Notes: generated from the letters alone by a model not told the origin. DNA of 64,000 nucleotides from Candidatus Halocynthiibacter alkanivorans (GCF_003333265.1 NZ_QOLB01000156.1:1-64000), one strand, 5' to 3'. Shown: positions 34,185 through 43,356, counted from the stretch's first letter. Made by a program: numbers and translations.

Positions 34185-34511
34185 TCAACGCCTGCAGTCC
34201 AGTTCCGCCGTCATAATCGCCTGATCGCCAGCCAGGCTGCCCGCGCGCACCGCACAGCCCGTCACCTGTTCAATGGCACGAAGACCGCGCGCCAGTGTTT
34301 CCGCCCGGCCCGGAGGCGGCATTTCAACGCTGGTACGATGGGCTTCAACCCGGCCACTGCCCGGATCGGCCCAGATGCGGAACTGACTGTTTTCAATACT
34401 GACATCCACCGACTCGACGCCAAGCATCGACAGTGAAGCGCTGGTGCAGGCGCTCAGCAACACCCCGATCAGCAGCGAAATAACAAAAGGTTTCCAGTAC
34501 TTTGCAATCAT
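34185..34511 (-). CDS. Small lipoprotein of unknown function
   Basis: A 108-residue protein with a clear lipobox: hydrophobic FVISLLIGVLLSAC, with the lipidated Cys at about residue 22. The mature part contains VDVSIENSQFRIWADPGSGRVEAHRTSVEMPPPGRAETLARGLRAIEQVTGCAVRAGSL, with two further Cys (TGCAV and LDCRR) that could form a disulfide. No family recognised. Its stop lies 30 bp from the end of the heptamer array. Confidence 0.8.
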   Translation of the reverse strand: MIAKYWKPFVISLLIGVLLSACTSASLSMLGVESVDVSIENSQFRIWADPGSGRVEAHRTSVEMPPPGRAETLARGLRAIEQVTGCAVRAGSLAGDQAIMTAELDCRR

Positions 34512-34968
34512 GCCGTCAGGCTAAACAGTCATGGTTAACAATATCTGAATCACTCAGCCACGCGCACCGCCATGCGCCGCCCCATGCCAGGCGAGACCGA
34601 ACAATCGCCCCACCGCGCCAGCCCGGTTCGCAGCAAGCCTCTGGCACAGACAAAACAGAATCCGGACGCAGCGCGGCGCAGATGGCATTGACCGCAACAC
34701 TGTCGCCGGCGCCTGACCGGGCCATAGTGGCGCGCTGAACTGAGCCGCTTCGTCCTGCGGTGTCTTCCCGGCTTTTCCTGCTGATGTTTCGTCCTGGGCC
34801 CGGACAGCCTGGCGCAGCACAAACCAAAGGCCTGCGGCGCGCTCACACCCGGCAAAACGCTGCAGCCACCTGGGCGCCCTTGCCCGGGCGTATCACTGGC
34901 CCGGCCGCCCGCCCCCTTGCATCCCACCGCCACAAGGCTCAGATTGGAAACGACAATCAGGAGCCGCA
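34512..34968. other. Intergenic region, no gene supported
   Basis: Open frames exist on the minus strand (for example 34516-34827), but they are Cys/Arg/Gly-rich with no recognisable motif or ribosome-binding site, so I leave them out. The promoters of the lipoprotein and the GFA-cobO pair must be here. GGAGC before 34969 serves the GFA gene. Confidence 0.45.
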
Positions 34969-35424
34969 ATGATGACCAAACTCACCGCCCGTTGCCTGTG
35001 TGGGGACGTGACCTGGCAAGCCGACGGCCCGGTGAGCTGGGCCTGCCACTGCCATTGTGAAAGCTGCCGCCGCGCCACCGCCGCGCCGATGACCACTTTC
35101 ATCGGGGTGCGGCTCAGTGATTTTCAGTGGACCGGCGCGCCGCCCGGCACCTATACGTCCTCCCCCGGGGTGACCCGCAGTTTCTGCGGCACCTGCGGCA
35201 CGCCGATGGCATTTCAGGCCTCCCGGTTTGAGGGCGAAATCCACGCCTATGCGGCCACGCTTGACGACCCGGGTCGCATTGCCCCGGAATTTCACGTGCA
35301 CTATGATGAAAAGCTGCCCTGGCTCCATCTTTCCGACGCGTTGCCCAGATATACGGCCAATAAAACCGCAGCCGGTAATACAGCGACCGACAACACAACG
35401 GTCAGCAAAACAGAGGATCAGTAA
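34969..35424 (+). CDS. GFA family (glutathione-dependent formaldehyde-activating-like) protein
   Basis: A 151-residue zinc protein of the GFA/CENP-V fold. Zinc-binding cysteines are visible in LTARCLCGDVTW, WACHCHCESCRRAT and FCGTCGTPMAFQ. The core fills residues 1-125. The last 25 or so are Thr/Asn/Ala-rich (NKTAAGNTATDNTTVSKTEDQ) and look like an added tail. Start 34969 or the adjacent ATG at 34972. It directly abuts cobO with no gap, so the two are co-translated. True formaldehyde-activating activity is doubtful for most family members. Confidence 0.88.
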   Translation: MMTKLTARCLCGDVTWQADGPVSWACHCHCESCRRATAAPMTTFIGVRLSDFQWTGAPPGTYTSSPGVTRSFCGTCGTPMAFQASRFEGEIHAYAATLDDPGRIAPEFHVHYDEKLPWLHLSDALPRYTANKTAAGNTATDNTTVSKTEDQ

Positions 35425-36033
35425 ATGAGCGAAGACACCGACCGCCACGCAATGAAAATGGCCAAGAAAAAGGCCGCCCGCGATAAAATCATGGCCACCA
35501 AGACCGATAAAAAGGGCCTGATCATCATCCACACCGGCAAGGGCAAAGGCAAGACCTCGGCCGCCTTCGGCATGATCTTCCGCTGCATTGCGCATGATAT
35601 GAAATGCGCTGTGGTGCAGTTCATAAAAGGCGGCATGGAATGCGGCGAACGCAATCTTATTGAGGGCAAGTTCTCTGACGTCTGCGAATTTTACACCATG
35701 GGCGAAGGCTTTACCTGGGAGACCCAGGACAAAAGCCGCGATATCGAGATGGCCGCCGCCGCCTGGGAAAAAGCCAAAGAGCTGATCCGCGACCCGGCCA
35801 ATACCATGGTGCTGCTGGACGAGATCAACATCGCGCTGCGTTATGATTATATCGATGTGAATGACGTGATCGAATTCCTCACCACGGAAAAACCCGAAAT
35901 GACCCATGTGGTGCTGACCGGGCGCAACGCCAAAGCCGAGCTGATCGAGATCGCCGATCTGGTCACCGAAATGGAGCTGGTAAAACACCCGTTCCGCTCC
36001 GGCATCAAAGCCCAGATCGGGGTGGAATTCTAA
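35425..36033 (+). CDS. cobO: Cob(I)yrinic acid a,c-diamide adenosyltransferase
   Basis: Transfers the adenosyl group of ATP to Co(I) corrinoids. The 202 residues carry the modified P-loop IIHTGKGKGKTSAAFGM (about 33-49), CAVVQFIKGGMECGERN, and the Walker B-like VLLDEINIALRYDYID, followed by HVVLTGRNAKAELIEIADLVTEM. These are the CobA/CobO family marks. The N-terminal 25 residues are Lys-rich. ATG 35425 follows the GFA stop immediately. This gene is part of the B12 pathway but is separated from cobN by about 2.3 kb. Confidence 0.97.
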   Translation: MSEDTDRHAMKMAKKKAARDKIMATKTDKKGLIIIHTGKGKGKTSAAFGMIFRCIAHDMKCAVVQFIKGGMECGERNLIEGKFSDVCEFYTMGEGFTWETQDKSRDIEMAAAAWEKAKELIRDPANTMVLLDEINIALRYDYIDVNDVIEFLTTEKPEMTHVVLTGRNAKAELIEIADLVTEMELVKHPFRSGIKAQIGVEF

Positions 36034-36478
36034 GCGTTCAGATATGACCTGAGGCGGATTTTGGAGAGTTGCGACTTTTCAAAATCGCTCAGGACTATTC
36101 CTTGATGCGGCGTGGCTTTTATCTGCCCGCCAAAGTTAGAGCCTCAGCAAGCGCATGTGCGTCACCATCAGTGACTCCACCCGTAGCGAAACCAGGGGCT
36201 AAGTCTTCTTCAAGACTGGCTTTGCTGCCTGGTTCGTCCTGCTGCCAGGTCAACAACCGGAACATGGCAGTCCAAAGCTGACGTCCCGGTTGCGGCCGGC
36301 CAGGTTGGTTCCCGCCGGAAAACAATTGCTCGCTAACAAGGCGAGGTTAACCGCCTGCCGTGCCCCCCGGCCCACAAAACTGCGCAGGTCCTGCGCGGGC
36401 ATAAGCATTGCCCCGCGCGACCAAACCCGTCATCACGACACCAACGCCACTGCATAAATATCACTTCACGGAGTCCCC
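36034..36478. other. Intergenic region of lower GC with a possible gene remnant
   Basis: Positions 36119-36325 on the minus strand can be read as a 68-residue frame ending FATGGVTDGDAHALAEALTLAGR. This reads like a protein C terminus, but I cannot identify it and see no Shine-Dalgarno. Base composition is nearer 50-55 percent GC than the neighbours. The last 40 bp are the leader of the FMN reductase gene. Confidence 0.4.
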
Positions 36479-37015
36479 ATGTCTGACCTGACCCTTTTTG
36501 GCCTTTCCGGTGCCCTGCGTGCGGGCTCCTTCAACACCCAACTGCTGCTGCAGGCCGCAAGCCTGTTCGGCGGCAATTTCAACCAGGGTGACCTGAACCT
36601 GCCGCTCTATAACGCCGATGATGAGACCAGCAGCGGCATCCCTGCTACGGTGCAATTGCTCGCGGACCAGATCGCCAGTGCCGACGCCATCGTCATTGCC
36701 ACCCCGGAATATAACAAAGCGCCCTCCGGCGTGCTGAAAAACGCGCTCGACTGGATCAGCCGCACCGAGGGCAAGCCCTTTGCCGGCAAACCGGTGGCGC
36801 TGATTTCCGCCACTGCCGGGCGCACCGGAGGCGAAACCGCGCTGGGCCATCTGCGCGCCTGGATGGTGCCGTTCCAGCCCCGGCTGTTGCTGGGCAACGA
36901 GGTCCAGATCGCCGGCTCGATGCGGGAATTTGAAAACGGCAGCCTGATCAGCGAGCGCTACACCGCCACGCTCACCACATTGATGACCCGGCTGCGCGCT
37001 GAGGCCAGCCGCTAA
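36479..37015 (+). CDS. NAD(P)H-dependent FMN reductase family flavoprotein
   Basis: A 178-residue flavodoxin-fold reductase. The FMN phosphate loop is FGLSGALRAGSFNTQLL (residues 6-22), and the family signature IVIATPEYNKAPSGVLKNALDWISR lies near 73-97, with VALISATAGRTGGETALGHLRAWM following. This resembles the ChrR/azoreductase-like NADPH-dependent FMN reductases acting on quinones or chromate. GGAG 7 nt before ATG 36479. Single gene. Confidence 0.93.
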   Translation: MSDLTLFGLSGALRAGSFNTQLLLQAASLFGGNFNQGDLNLPLYNADDETSSGIPATVQLLADQIASADAIVIATPEYNKAPSGVLKNALDWISRTEGKPFAGKPVALISATAGRTGGETALGHLRAWMVPFQPRLLLGNEVQIAGSMREFENGSLISERYTATLTTLMTRLRAEASR

Positions 37016-37176
37016 TACGGCGCAGGCACTGCACTTACTACAGACACCCCAAAAGAAGCTCCAATGGAGGTGCGGCGCGACCGGTTAATTCCCGCGCCCC
37101 GCACATCCACTCAAGTCTGGTTCCCAGCCGGCCACAGGCTCTGCAGACACTCTGCGCATGCTCTGCCAAAGACAGG

Positions 37177-38226
37177 CTACAGACTGGCCTCGACCCGGAA
37201 ATCAACCGGGATGTTGTCGACCCCGTCCAGCACCAGATCCGCCATCACCGCGCCAATGCCCGGCGCCATGCCAAAGCCGATCTTAAAGCCGCCGTTGGCG
37301 ATGAACTGCCCGTCGCGCCCCGGATATTGCCCCAGCATCGGCGCCCGGGTTTTGGCGCGTGGCCGCACCCCGGCCCAGCGTCGGATCACCGGCGCGCCCT
37401 CCAGCACCGGAAACGCCGCCAACGCCCTCTGCCACACCGCTTCGACCTGGTCATCACATTGGTCCGGCAGGTCAAAATAGCGCTCCGACGTGGATCCGAT
37501 CGCGACAGTGCCGTCGGCATGGGGCACCACATGCACCCCGCCTGAAAACAATTGCGGCGCGCCTGGCCCGACCCGGACCCCGGCGTCAAACTCAAGCAGT
37601 AGCGCCTGACCCTTGACGCCATTGCCCACCTCCTGACCCCGGGCCGCAGACAGTTCAAGCAAACCCTGATAGCCGGTGGCCCAGACCACCACCCCCTCAG
37701 GCGCGCCCGACGTCACAATTTCGCCGCCCAGCGCGATGAGCGCCGCCGCCAGCGCGTCACAGGCGCGTTTTGGGTGCAGCCGCGCCGACAGGCTGTCCTG
37801 CACCAATAGCCCGGTGGCACTGAACGGCGCCCAGTCGCCAAATGGCGCCGCCTCCACCACCTGCCAGAGCGCCTTGCCCTGCCACAGCTCTGCGGACGCC
37901 TCGACGCGCTCGCGCGCCAGATCAAGCCCGTGCTGATCCGCAATCGGCTGCAAGCGCCCGGTATTGCCATACCCCGAGGACACGCCACCCAGCCGCTCGA
38001 CCTCAGGCCAAAAACTGCGCGCCGCGATCAGCGCTTCAAACTGGAACTGCTTTTTGGGCTCCCAGCGCTCGGGCGTGTGCGGTGCCAGCGCCCCGACAAT
38101 GCCGCCGGACGATCCCGCGCCAACGCCGCCCGGATCGATCACCCGCACCTGCGCGCCACGCGCCGCACAGGCATACGCCACCGACAGACCAAAGGCGCCC
38201 GCGCCCATTACTGTGACATCCACCAT
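37177..38226 (-). CDS. DAO-family FAD oxidoreductase, possible stand-alone MnmC oxidase partner
   Basis: A 349-residue flavoprotein with the dinucleotide-binding motif VTVMGAGAFGLSVAYACAARG at the N terminus and RPRAKTRAPMLGQYPG and NGGFKIGFGMAPGIGAVMADLV near the end, typical of D-amino acid oxidase-like enzymes. ATG 38226 is preferred to the TTG at 38232. It diverges by 60 bp from mnmD. In enterobacteria MnmC fuses a DAO-type oxidase to the MnmD methyltransferase, so this could be the separate oxidase that removes the carboxymethyl group from cmnm5U34. A generic amino-acid oxidase is the alternative. Confidence 0.82.
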   Translation of the reverse strand: MVDVTVMGAGAFGLSVAYACAARGAQVRVIDPGGVGAGSSGGIVGALAPHTPERWEPKKQFQFEALIAARSFWPEVERLGGVSSGYGNTGRLQPIADQHGLDLARERVEASAELWQGKALWQVVEAAPFGDWAPFSATGLLVQDSLSARLHPKRACDALAAALIALGGEIVTSGAPEGVVVWATGYQGLLELSAARGQEVGNGVKGQALLLEFDAGVRVGPGAPQLFSGGVHVVPHADGTVAIGSTSERYFDLPDQCDDQVEAVWQRALAAFPVLEGAPVIRRWAGVRPRAKTRAPMLGQYPGRDGQFIANGGFKIGFGMAPGIGAVMADLVLDGVDNIPVDFRVEASL

Positions 38227-38286
38227 TGCCAATCGCCCGTCCTTTGCCCAATGTGCCGCTGAATTCCGCCCCTTCTAGGCCATCTC

Positions 38287-39099
38287 ATGACAACAGACCA
38301 GACAGCCCGCCTTGAATGGCGCGATGGGGCTATTCCCATCTCCACCCGCTTTGATGACCCGTATTTCTCGCTGGAAAACGGGCTGGAGGAAACGCGCCAC
38401 ACGTTTCTGGGCGGCAATGAGCTGCCCACACGTTTTGCGCCCGGTTTCCACATCGCTGAGCTGGGCTTTGGCACCGGTCTTAACGCGCTCGCCAGCCTGC
38501 TGGCCTGGCGCGCCTCCGGCACAACCGGGCCGCTGCGCTTCACCAGTTTTGAAGCCTTCCCGATGGCGGCATGTGACATGGATCAGGCGCTCGCCGCCTT
38601 TCCCGAAGCACATGCCATCGCCGCGCCGATGATTGCCGCCTGGGGGTCGCTGGACAAAACGCCTGGCACGCGGGTGATGGAGCTGCCCGACCTGATCCTG
38701 ACGGTGGTGATTGGCGACGCGCAACAGACACTACCAGCCTGGGAGCAACAGGCCGACGCCTGGTATCTCGACGGGTTTTCCCCGGCCAAAAATCCGGAAC
38801 TGTGGAACCCGGAGCTGATGGCGGCGGTCGGCACCCACACCAGGTCAGGCGGCAGCTGCGCCACCTATACCGCTGCCGGTCATGTGCGCCGCTCACTGCA
38901 GGCCGCCGGGTTCGATGTACAACGGGTGCCGGGTTTCGGGCGCAAACGCCACATGACAGTGGGGGTGAGAACCGCCACCACAGATACGGGGACACCAGAC
39001 ACCAGCCCGAATGACACCGGCACGGACAGCACCTCAGACACCGCAAAAACAGGCTCTGATACAGGCCCGTCCGCCACAAACAGGACCCCACAGCCATGA
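38287..39099 (+). CDS. mnmD: tRNA (5-methylaminomethyl-2-thiouridine)-methyltransferase MnmD
   Basis: Methylates nm5(s2)U at tRNA wobble position 34. The 270 residues have SAM motif HIAELGFGTGLNALASLLAW (about 56-75) and the family signature AWYLDGFSPAKNPELWNPELM (about 158-178), then a C-terminal FGRKRHM. Homologues end near residue 225. The last 40 residues here (TDTGTPDTSPNDTGTDSTSD and on) are a Thr/Asp/Ser/Gly-rich tail without known function. It overlaps the next gene by ATGA. Confidence 0.93.
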   Translation: MTTDQTARLEWRDGAIPISTRFDDPYFSLENGLEETRHTFLGGNELPTRFAPGFHIAELGFGTGLNALASLLAWRASGTTGPLRFTSFEAFPMAACDMDQALAAFPEAHAIAAPMIAAWGSLDKTPGTRVMELPDLILTVVIGDAQQTLPAWEQQADAWYLDGFSPAKNPELWNPELMAAVGTHTRSGGSCATYTAAGHVRRSLQAAGFDVQRVPGFGRKRHMTVGVRTATTDTGTPDTSPNDTGTDSTSDTAKTGSDTGPSATNRTPQP

Positions 39100-40013
39100 G
39101 CCACGCCCTCCAGACCCCGCGTTCGAACCCGCGCCTTGGCATCACACTGATGCTGATCGTCTGTGTCATTTTTGCGGTCCAGGACGGCATCTCGCGCTTT
39201 CTGGGCACGAATTATTCGGTGCTGATGGTGCTGATGGTGCGCTTCTGGACCTTTGCCGCCTTTGGCCTGTTTATGGCAGCGCGCGCGCCGGGCGGCATCC
39301 GCGCCACGTTGCAAAGCCATCACCCCAGGATCCAGCTGCTGCGTGGTGTATTGCTGCCGGTGGAGATCGCTCTGGTCGTGATGGGGTTCATCAGTCTCGG
39401 CCTGATCGAAACCCACGCGATATTTGCCACCTACCCGCTGATTGTCACCGCACTCTCAGGCCCGCTGCTGGGGGAAAAAGTCGGCCTCTGGCGCTGGGGC
39501 TCCATCGGCGTCGGCTTTGTCGGCATGATGATCATCCTGCAGCCAGGCTTCGGCGTGTTTGCGCCCGAAGCGCTCTGGGGCCTGGCCGGCGCGGTGGGTT
39601 TTGCCATCTACAACCTGCTCAACCGCTATGTGGGCCGGCATGACAGCAGCGCGACATCTTTCCTCTATGTCGGTGTCGTTGGCGCCATCGTGCTGACCCC
39701 GTTCGGCCTGTGGAACTGGACGCCAATGGTGGGTACCGACTGGCTCTGGCTCGCTGCGATCTGCGTCACCTCAACCCTGTCGCACGGGCTCTTGATCCGC
39801 TGTTACACGGTGACCGAAGCCTCTGTGGTGCAGCCCTTCGCCTTCAGCCAGCTTTTGTTTGTCTCGGTGATCGGGGTGACGGTGTTTCAGGAGGCGCTGC
39901 GCGCCAACGTACTGTTTGGTGGCAGCCTGATCGTCGCGGCCGGCCTGTTCACCCTGATGCGCGAACGCATCCGCGCCCGCGCCGAACGCAGCGCTCAGCG
40001 TATTTCAAGCTAA
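39096..40013 (+). CDS. DMT superfamily (EamA) transporter
   Basis: A 305-residue inner-membrane protein with about ten transmembrane helices forming two EamA repeats. The first includes IFAVQDGISRFLGTNYSVLMVLMVRFW, and the second contains YTVTEASVVQPFAFSQLLFVSVIG. It resembles the RhaT/EamA exporters of small metabolites; the substrate is unknown. The start overlaps the mnmD stop, so it is translationally coupled to it. The basic C-terminal tail (RERIRARAERSAQR) fits a cytoplasmic end. Confidence 0.92.
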   Translation: MSHALQTPRSNPRLGITLMLIVCVIFAVQDGISRFLGTNYSVLMVLMVRFWTFAAFGLFMAARAPGGIRATLQSHHPRIQLLRGVLLPVEIALVVMGFISLGLIETHAIFATYPLIVTALSGPLLGEKVGLWRWGSIGVGFVGMMIILQPGFGVFAPEALWGLAGAVGFAIYNLLNRYVGRHDSSATSFLYVGVVGAIVLTPFGLWNWTPMVGTDWLWLAAICVTSTLSHGLLIRCYTVTEASVVQPFAFSQLLFVSVIGVTVFQEALRANVLFGGSLIVAAGLFTLMRERIRARAERSAQRISS

Positions 40014-40048
40014 AGCGCACACCCGGCATTACACCAGCTTTGCCCCCA

Positions 40049-40141
40049 TCAAAGGGCAGCGTCCGTCGCGGGGTGGAAGCGAATGCGCCCACCCGTGGGG
40101 CGGGACGGGCGCGGCCCGGTGCAAGCAACACCAGGCGGATA
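40049..40141. repeat. About 92-bp extragenic repeat, copy 1
   Basis: Shares the block GCGAATGCGCCC and then GGGCGGGACGGGCGCGGCCC GGTGCAA with copy 2 at 40281-40373, in the same orientation. It contains an inverted repeat (GCGCCCACCC..GGGGCGGGACGGGCGC). Similar sequences are, as I recall, common between genes in Roseobacter-group genomes. Confidence 0.75.
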
Positions 40142-40280
40142 AAAGGGTTCGCAACAGAGGTGGCGGGAGCAGCTACGCGCCACCATTTCACCGGGCGGAT
40201 CTCACGCTGTCTCCACTGCGGATATTACAACACCCGCCCTCCGCGCCCCCAGGGATAAACGCCCCGCGGCCGGCACTCCT

Positions 40281-40373
40281 CGACAAAGGGCCGCGCCTGG
40301 CCCGGGGTGGGGGCGAATGCGCCCGCCCAAAGGGCGGGACGGGCGCGGCCCGGTGCAACACACCGGGCCGATC
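40281..40373. repeat. About 92-bp extragenic repeat, copy 2
   Basis: Second copy, starting ACAAAGGGC and running through GCGAATGCGCCCGCCC and CGGGACGGGCGCGGCCCGG to GTGCAACA. It ends 36 bp before the slt stop codon, so it may serve as a 3'-end structure for one or both convergent genes. Confidence 0.75.
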
Positions 40374-40409
40374 AAATTATGTGGAGCACCAAAACAATTG
40401 GCGGCGGGA

Positions 40410-42356
40410 TCAGCGCAGCAGAGCCGGCGTGCCCAGCGGATTAAGCGGCACCAACTGGCCTTGCAGGCGGATGCGGTACACCGGCAGCGATTCCGCCACC
40501 CGCATCACGTAATTGCGCGTTTCGCGATAGGGGATGTGTTCGATCCAGTCCACCACATCCACCGAACCGCTGCGCGGATCACCATAGCGCGCGATCCATT
40601 GGCGCGCCCGTGTCGGCCCGGCATTATAGGCCGCACTCACCAGCACCGGATAATTACCGAACTCCCCAATCAGCTGCGCCAGATAATCCGAGCCCAGCTG
40701 CGCGTTCCACACAGGATCCTCCGTCAGCCGCGCGGTCGAGGGCGTATCGCCGCGTTTCTGCGCCATTTCTTTGCCGGTGCCCGGCATCAGCTGCATCAGC
40801 CCGCGCGCCCCTGCAGGGCTCTGCGCCGCATCATAAAACTCGCTCTCGCGCCGTGCGATCGACAGCGCCAGCTCCGGCGCCACCGCCAGATCAGCCCGCG
40901 CCAGCGGATGCAGCGGGAAATAGGCGCCGATCAGCCCCATGCCGCGACCTGCCGCCAGCTTGCCCATACGCAGGGCGACATAAGGATCATTCATCTCCAC
41001 TGCCAACTGAGTGATCTGCGCCAGCGCATCGGCGTCTTTCTTGTCGGCCACATAACGCAAAAACCACGCCCCGGTCAGCGAATCACCCGCCGCCTGCAAC
41101 ATCACCGCCGCGCGAAACACCGAGGAGCTGTCAAAGCCCGCCTGCTGCCAGCCCGGATAGCGCCGCGCTCCGGTCAGATCCGGGTCCACCGGCAACCCGG
41201 CTTTTTCTGCCGCAAGCTGGCCATAGAAACTGGTCTGGAACCTGCCGCCGAACGCATAGGCCGCCCGGGCATCGGCCTGCGCCCCCATCGCCTCCAGCGC
41301 CCGGCCTTCCCAATAACCGGCACGCCCCAGCGACACCGGCGAACTCACTGCCATGCGGAAGCGGTTGAAATGGCGCAGCGCGGTTTCAGGGTCGTTCAGA
41401 TCACTCAGCGCGATAAACCCGGCCAGCCATTCCAGATCGTTATAATTGCTGCCTGATTTCAAGCCGTGCCGCGCCGCAACCTTATAGGCCACAGCCGCCT
41501 TGCCATCGCGCATCAACTGCCGCGCCAAAGCCCGGCGCCGGTTGGCCCAGACCTCGGGCCGCCCAAACTTTTTCTGCGCCAGAATCAGCTCCGCCGCGCT
41601 CTCATAATATTCCCGCTTCATCCGCCACTGAAACCGCGCATAGGCCAGCCCCGGATCACCGCGCAGCCGCGCTGGCACCGCATTGATCAGCGCATTGACG
41701 CCGTCTTTGTTCTCCGCCAGCGCAATACGCGCCCGGCCCAGCGCCACATACGCCGCATCCACCCGCGCCAACTGGCGTTTGGCAGCCTTCAGTGAGCCGC
41801 GCCACAACAGCATATCCAGCCGTTCTGCCTGCACCGGCTTCAGACTGGACCCATAGGTCTTTTGCAGCCAGTCCTCGTCCTCAACCGGCAGAATCATCGT
41901 CTTCCAGGCCTGCACCGCAAGATCGCGCGCTTTGCCGCTGGCACCCACCGCGCGCTGCGCCGCGATCAGCGCCCGCAATCCTGCCGCGGTTTGCGGACCG
42001 CGTTTGGCGAAATATGCGATCACCTGAGCCGGTACCGCGCCGTCCCCAATCGCGGCTTCACCAGCTTTCTGCAGCCGCGGCAGACCAGGCCAGTCGCTGT
42101 TTTTGGCCAGAAAAGCGCGGTATTCAGCGAATTCGCCTTCGCCGGCGCGCAGGTACTGCCACTCGATGACATCGCGGCCAACGCCATGCGCCATAGCGCG
42201 CGCCGCCGTCCAGTCCTCCGTCTTCGCCAGATCCTGTGCTGCTGCCAACGCCTTTGCAGGCGACATTTCTGCGGATGCCGGGGCGGTAAACGACCCCAGA
42301 ACCAGCCCTGCGAGCACCAGCCCGCGTCTCAAAGAGAAAGAAGTAAATATCTGCAT
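40410..42356 (-). CDS. Soluble lytic murein transglycosylase (Slt70-like)
   Basis: A periplasmic exo-type transglycosylase. The 648 residues include a signal peptide (GLVLAGLVLGSFTAPASAE), a long alpha-superhelical region with TPR-like repeats (about 30-470), and the C-terminal SLT domain. That domain has the catalytic Glu in LALSIARRESEFYDAAQSPAGARGLMQLMPGT and the conserved AAYNAGPTRARQWIARYG. Length fits the Slt70 family. It is transcribed away from dapA, which begins 124 bp from its start codon. I leave the gene symbol empty because several paralogues are usual. Confidence 0.95.
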   Translation of the reverse strand: MQIFTSFSLRRGLVLAGLVLGSFTAPASAEMSPAKALAAAQDLAKTEDWTAARAMAHGVGRDVIEWQYLRAGEGEFAEYRAFLAKNSDWPGLPRLQKAGEAAIGDGAVPAQVIAYFAKRGPQTAAGLRALIAAQRAVGASGKARDLAVQAWKTMILPVEDEDWLQKTYGSSLKPVQAERLDMLLWRGSLKAAKRQLARVDAAYVALGRARIALAENKDGVNALINAVPARLRGDPGLAYARFQWRMKREYYESAAELILAQKKFGRPEVWANRRRALARQLMRDGKAAVAYKVAARHGLKSGSNYNDLEWLAGFIALSDLNDPETALRHFNRFRMAVSSPVSLGRAGYWEGRALEAMGAQADARAAYAFGGRFQTSFYGQLAAEKAGLPVDPDLTGARRYPGWQQAGFDSSSVFRAAVMLQAAGDSLTGAWFLRYVADKKDADALAQITQLAVEMNDPYVALRMGKLAAGRGMGLIGAYFPLHPLARADLAVAPELALSIARRESEFYDAAQSPAGARGLMQLMPGTGKEMAQKRGDTPSTARLTEDPVWNAQLGSDYLAQLIGEFGNYPVLVSAAYNAGPTRARQWIARYGDPRSGSVDVVDWIEHIPYRETRNYVMRVAESLPVYRIRLQGQLVPLNPLGTPALLR

Positions 42357-42480
42357 TTCCCCCCGAACCTAACGGTGCTATTGCACAGGTAAAATCACAA
42401 TCTTGGCAAAAGCCGGATTTGCGGCTAATTTCCGCCGCGTACATTAACGGGCAATGCCCAGAAGACAGGAGAAACGTGTC

Positions 42481-43356
42481 ATGTTCAAAGGGTCCCTTAC
42501 CGCCCTGGTGACGCCATTCAAGAATGGTGAGCTGGATATCGATACGCTCAAACACCTTGTCGAGTGGCATGTGGAGCAAGGCACAACCGGCATCGTACCG
42601 GTCGGCACCACCGGCGAAAGCCCGACACTGACCCACGCGGAACATGCCAGAGTGGTTGAAGAAGTCGTGCGCGCTGCCGCCGGCCGCATCAAAATCATCG
42701 CCGGTGCCGGCTCCAACAACACCGCCGAAGGCATCGGGCTCATTCAGCACGCTGCCCGTGTGGGTGCGGACGCCGCCCTGGTGGTGACGCCCTATTACAA
42801 CAAACCGACTCAGGCCGGTCTGATCGCCCATTTCACCGCGCTGCATGACAGCTGCGATCTGCCGATCATCATCTACAACATCCCCGGCCGTTCTATCGTC
42901 GACATGACACCGGCGACCATGGGCGAACTGGCCCGCCTGCCGCGCATCGTCGGCGTCAAGGATTCCACCGGTGACGTGGCCCGTGTCAGCCAGCAGCGTG
43001 CCACCTGCGGCAGTGACTTCATCCAGCTGTCCGGTGAAGACGCCTCTGCACTGGGGTTCAACGCCCATGGCGGCCAGGGCGCGATTTCGGTCACCGCCAA
43101 TGTGGCGCCGAAACTCTGCGCTGAATTCCAGAACGCGACGCTGGCCGGCGATTACGCCACAGCGCTGGAGCTACAGGACCGGCTGATGCCTTTGCACGAA
43201 GCGATCTTCATTGAGCCAGGCCTTGCCGGCGCAAAATACGGCCTGTCGCTGCTGGGCAAATGTTCTGACGAGGTGCGCCTGCCGCTGACACCACTGACAG
43301 ACGGCACCAAAAACGCGATCCGCAGCGCCATGTCAGAGCTCGGCCTGCTGAACTGA
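42481..43356 (+). CDS. dapA: 4-hydroxy-tetrahydrodipicolinate synthase
   Basis: Condenses pyruvate with aspartate semialdehyde in lysine and diaminopimelate synthesis. The 291-residue TIM barrel has the pyruvate-binding [12 protein letters not shown] (Thr43/Thr44), the catalytic Tyr132 in [14 protein letters not shown], and the Schiff-base Lys160 in [15 protein letters not shown] about 9 nt before ATG 42481 sets the start. Strong intrinsic terminator at 43503-43537. Confidence 0.98.
   Translation: MFKGSLTALVTPFKNGELDIDTLKHLVEWHVEQGTTGIVPVGTTGESPTLTHAEHARVVEEVVRAAAGRIKIIAGAGSNNTAEGIGLIQHAARVGADAALVVTPYYNKPTQAGLIAHFTALHDSCDLPIIIYNIPGRSIVDMTPATMGELARLPRIVGVKDSTGDVARVSQQRATCGSDFIQLSGEDASALGFNAHGGQGAISVTANVAPKLCAEFQNATLAGDYATALELQDRLMPLHEAIFIEPGLAGAKYGLSLLGKCSDEVRLPLTPLTDGTKNAIRSAMSELGLLN

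Larger units (their letters stand above)
40014..40409. other. Intergenic region containing two copies of a dispersed-type repeat
   Basis: Between two convergent genes. The two repeats listed below take up almost half of it, and the remaining sequence shows no gene. Confidence 0.6.

Noticed and set aside
34516-34827. Minus-strand open frame between the lipoprotein and GFA genes
   Set aside because: Contains AVNAICAALRPDSVLSVPEA, which looks protein-like, but I see no start site, family or neighbour support.
36119-36325. Transposase fragment
   Set aside because: No DDE, HTH or terminal inverted repeat is visible, so I describe it only as an unidentified remnant.
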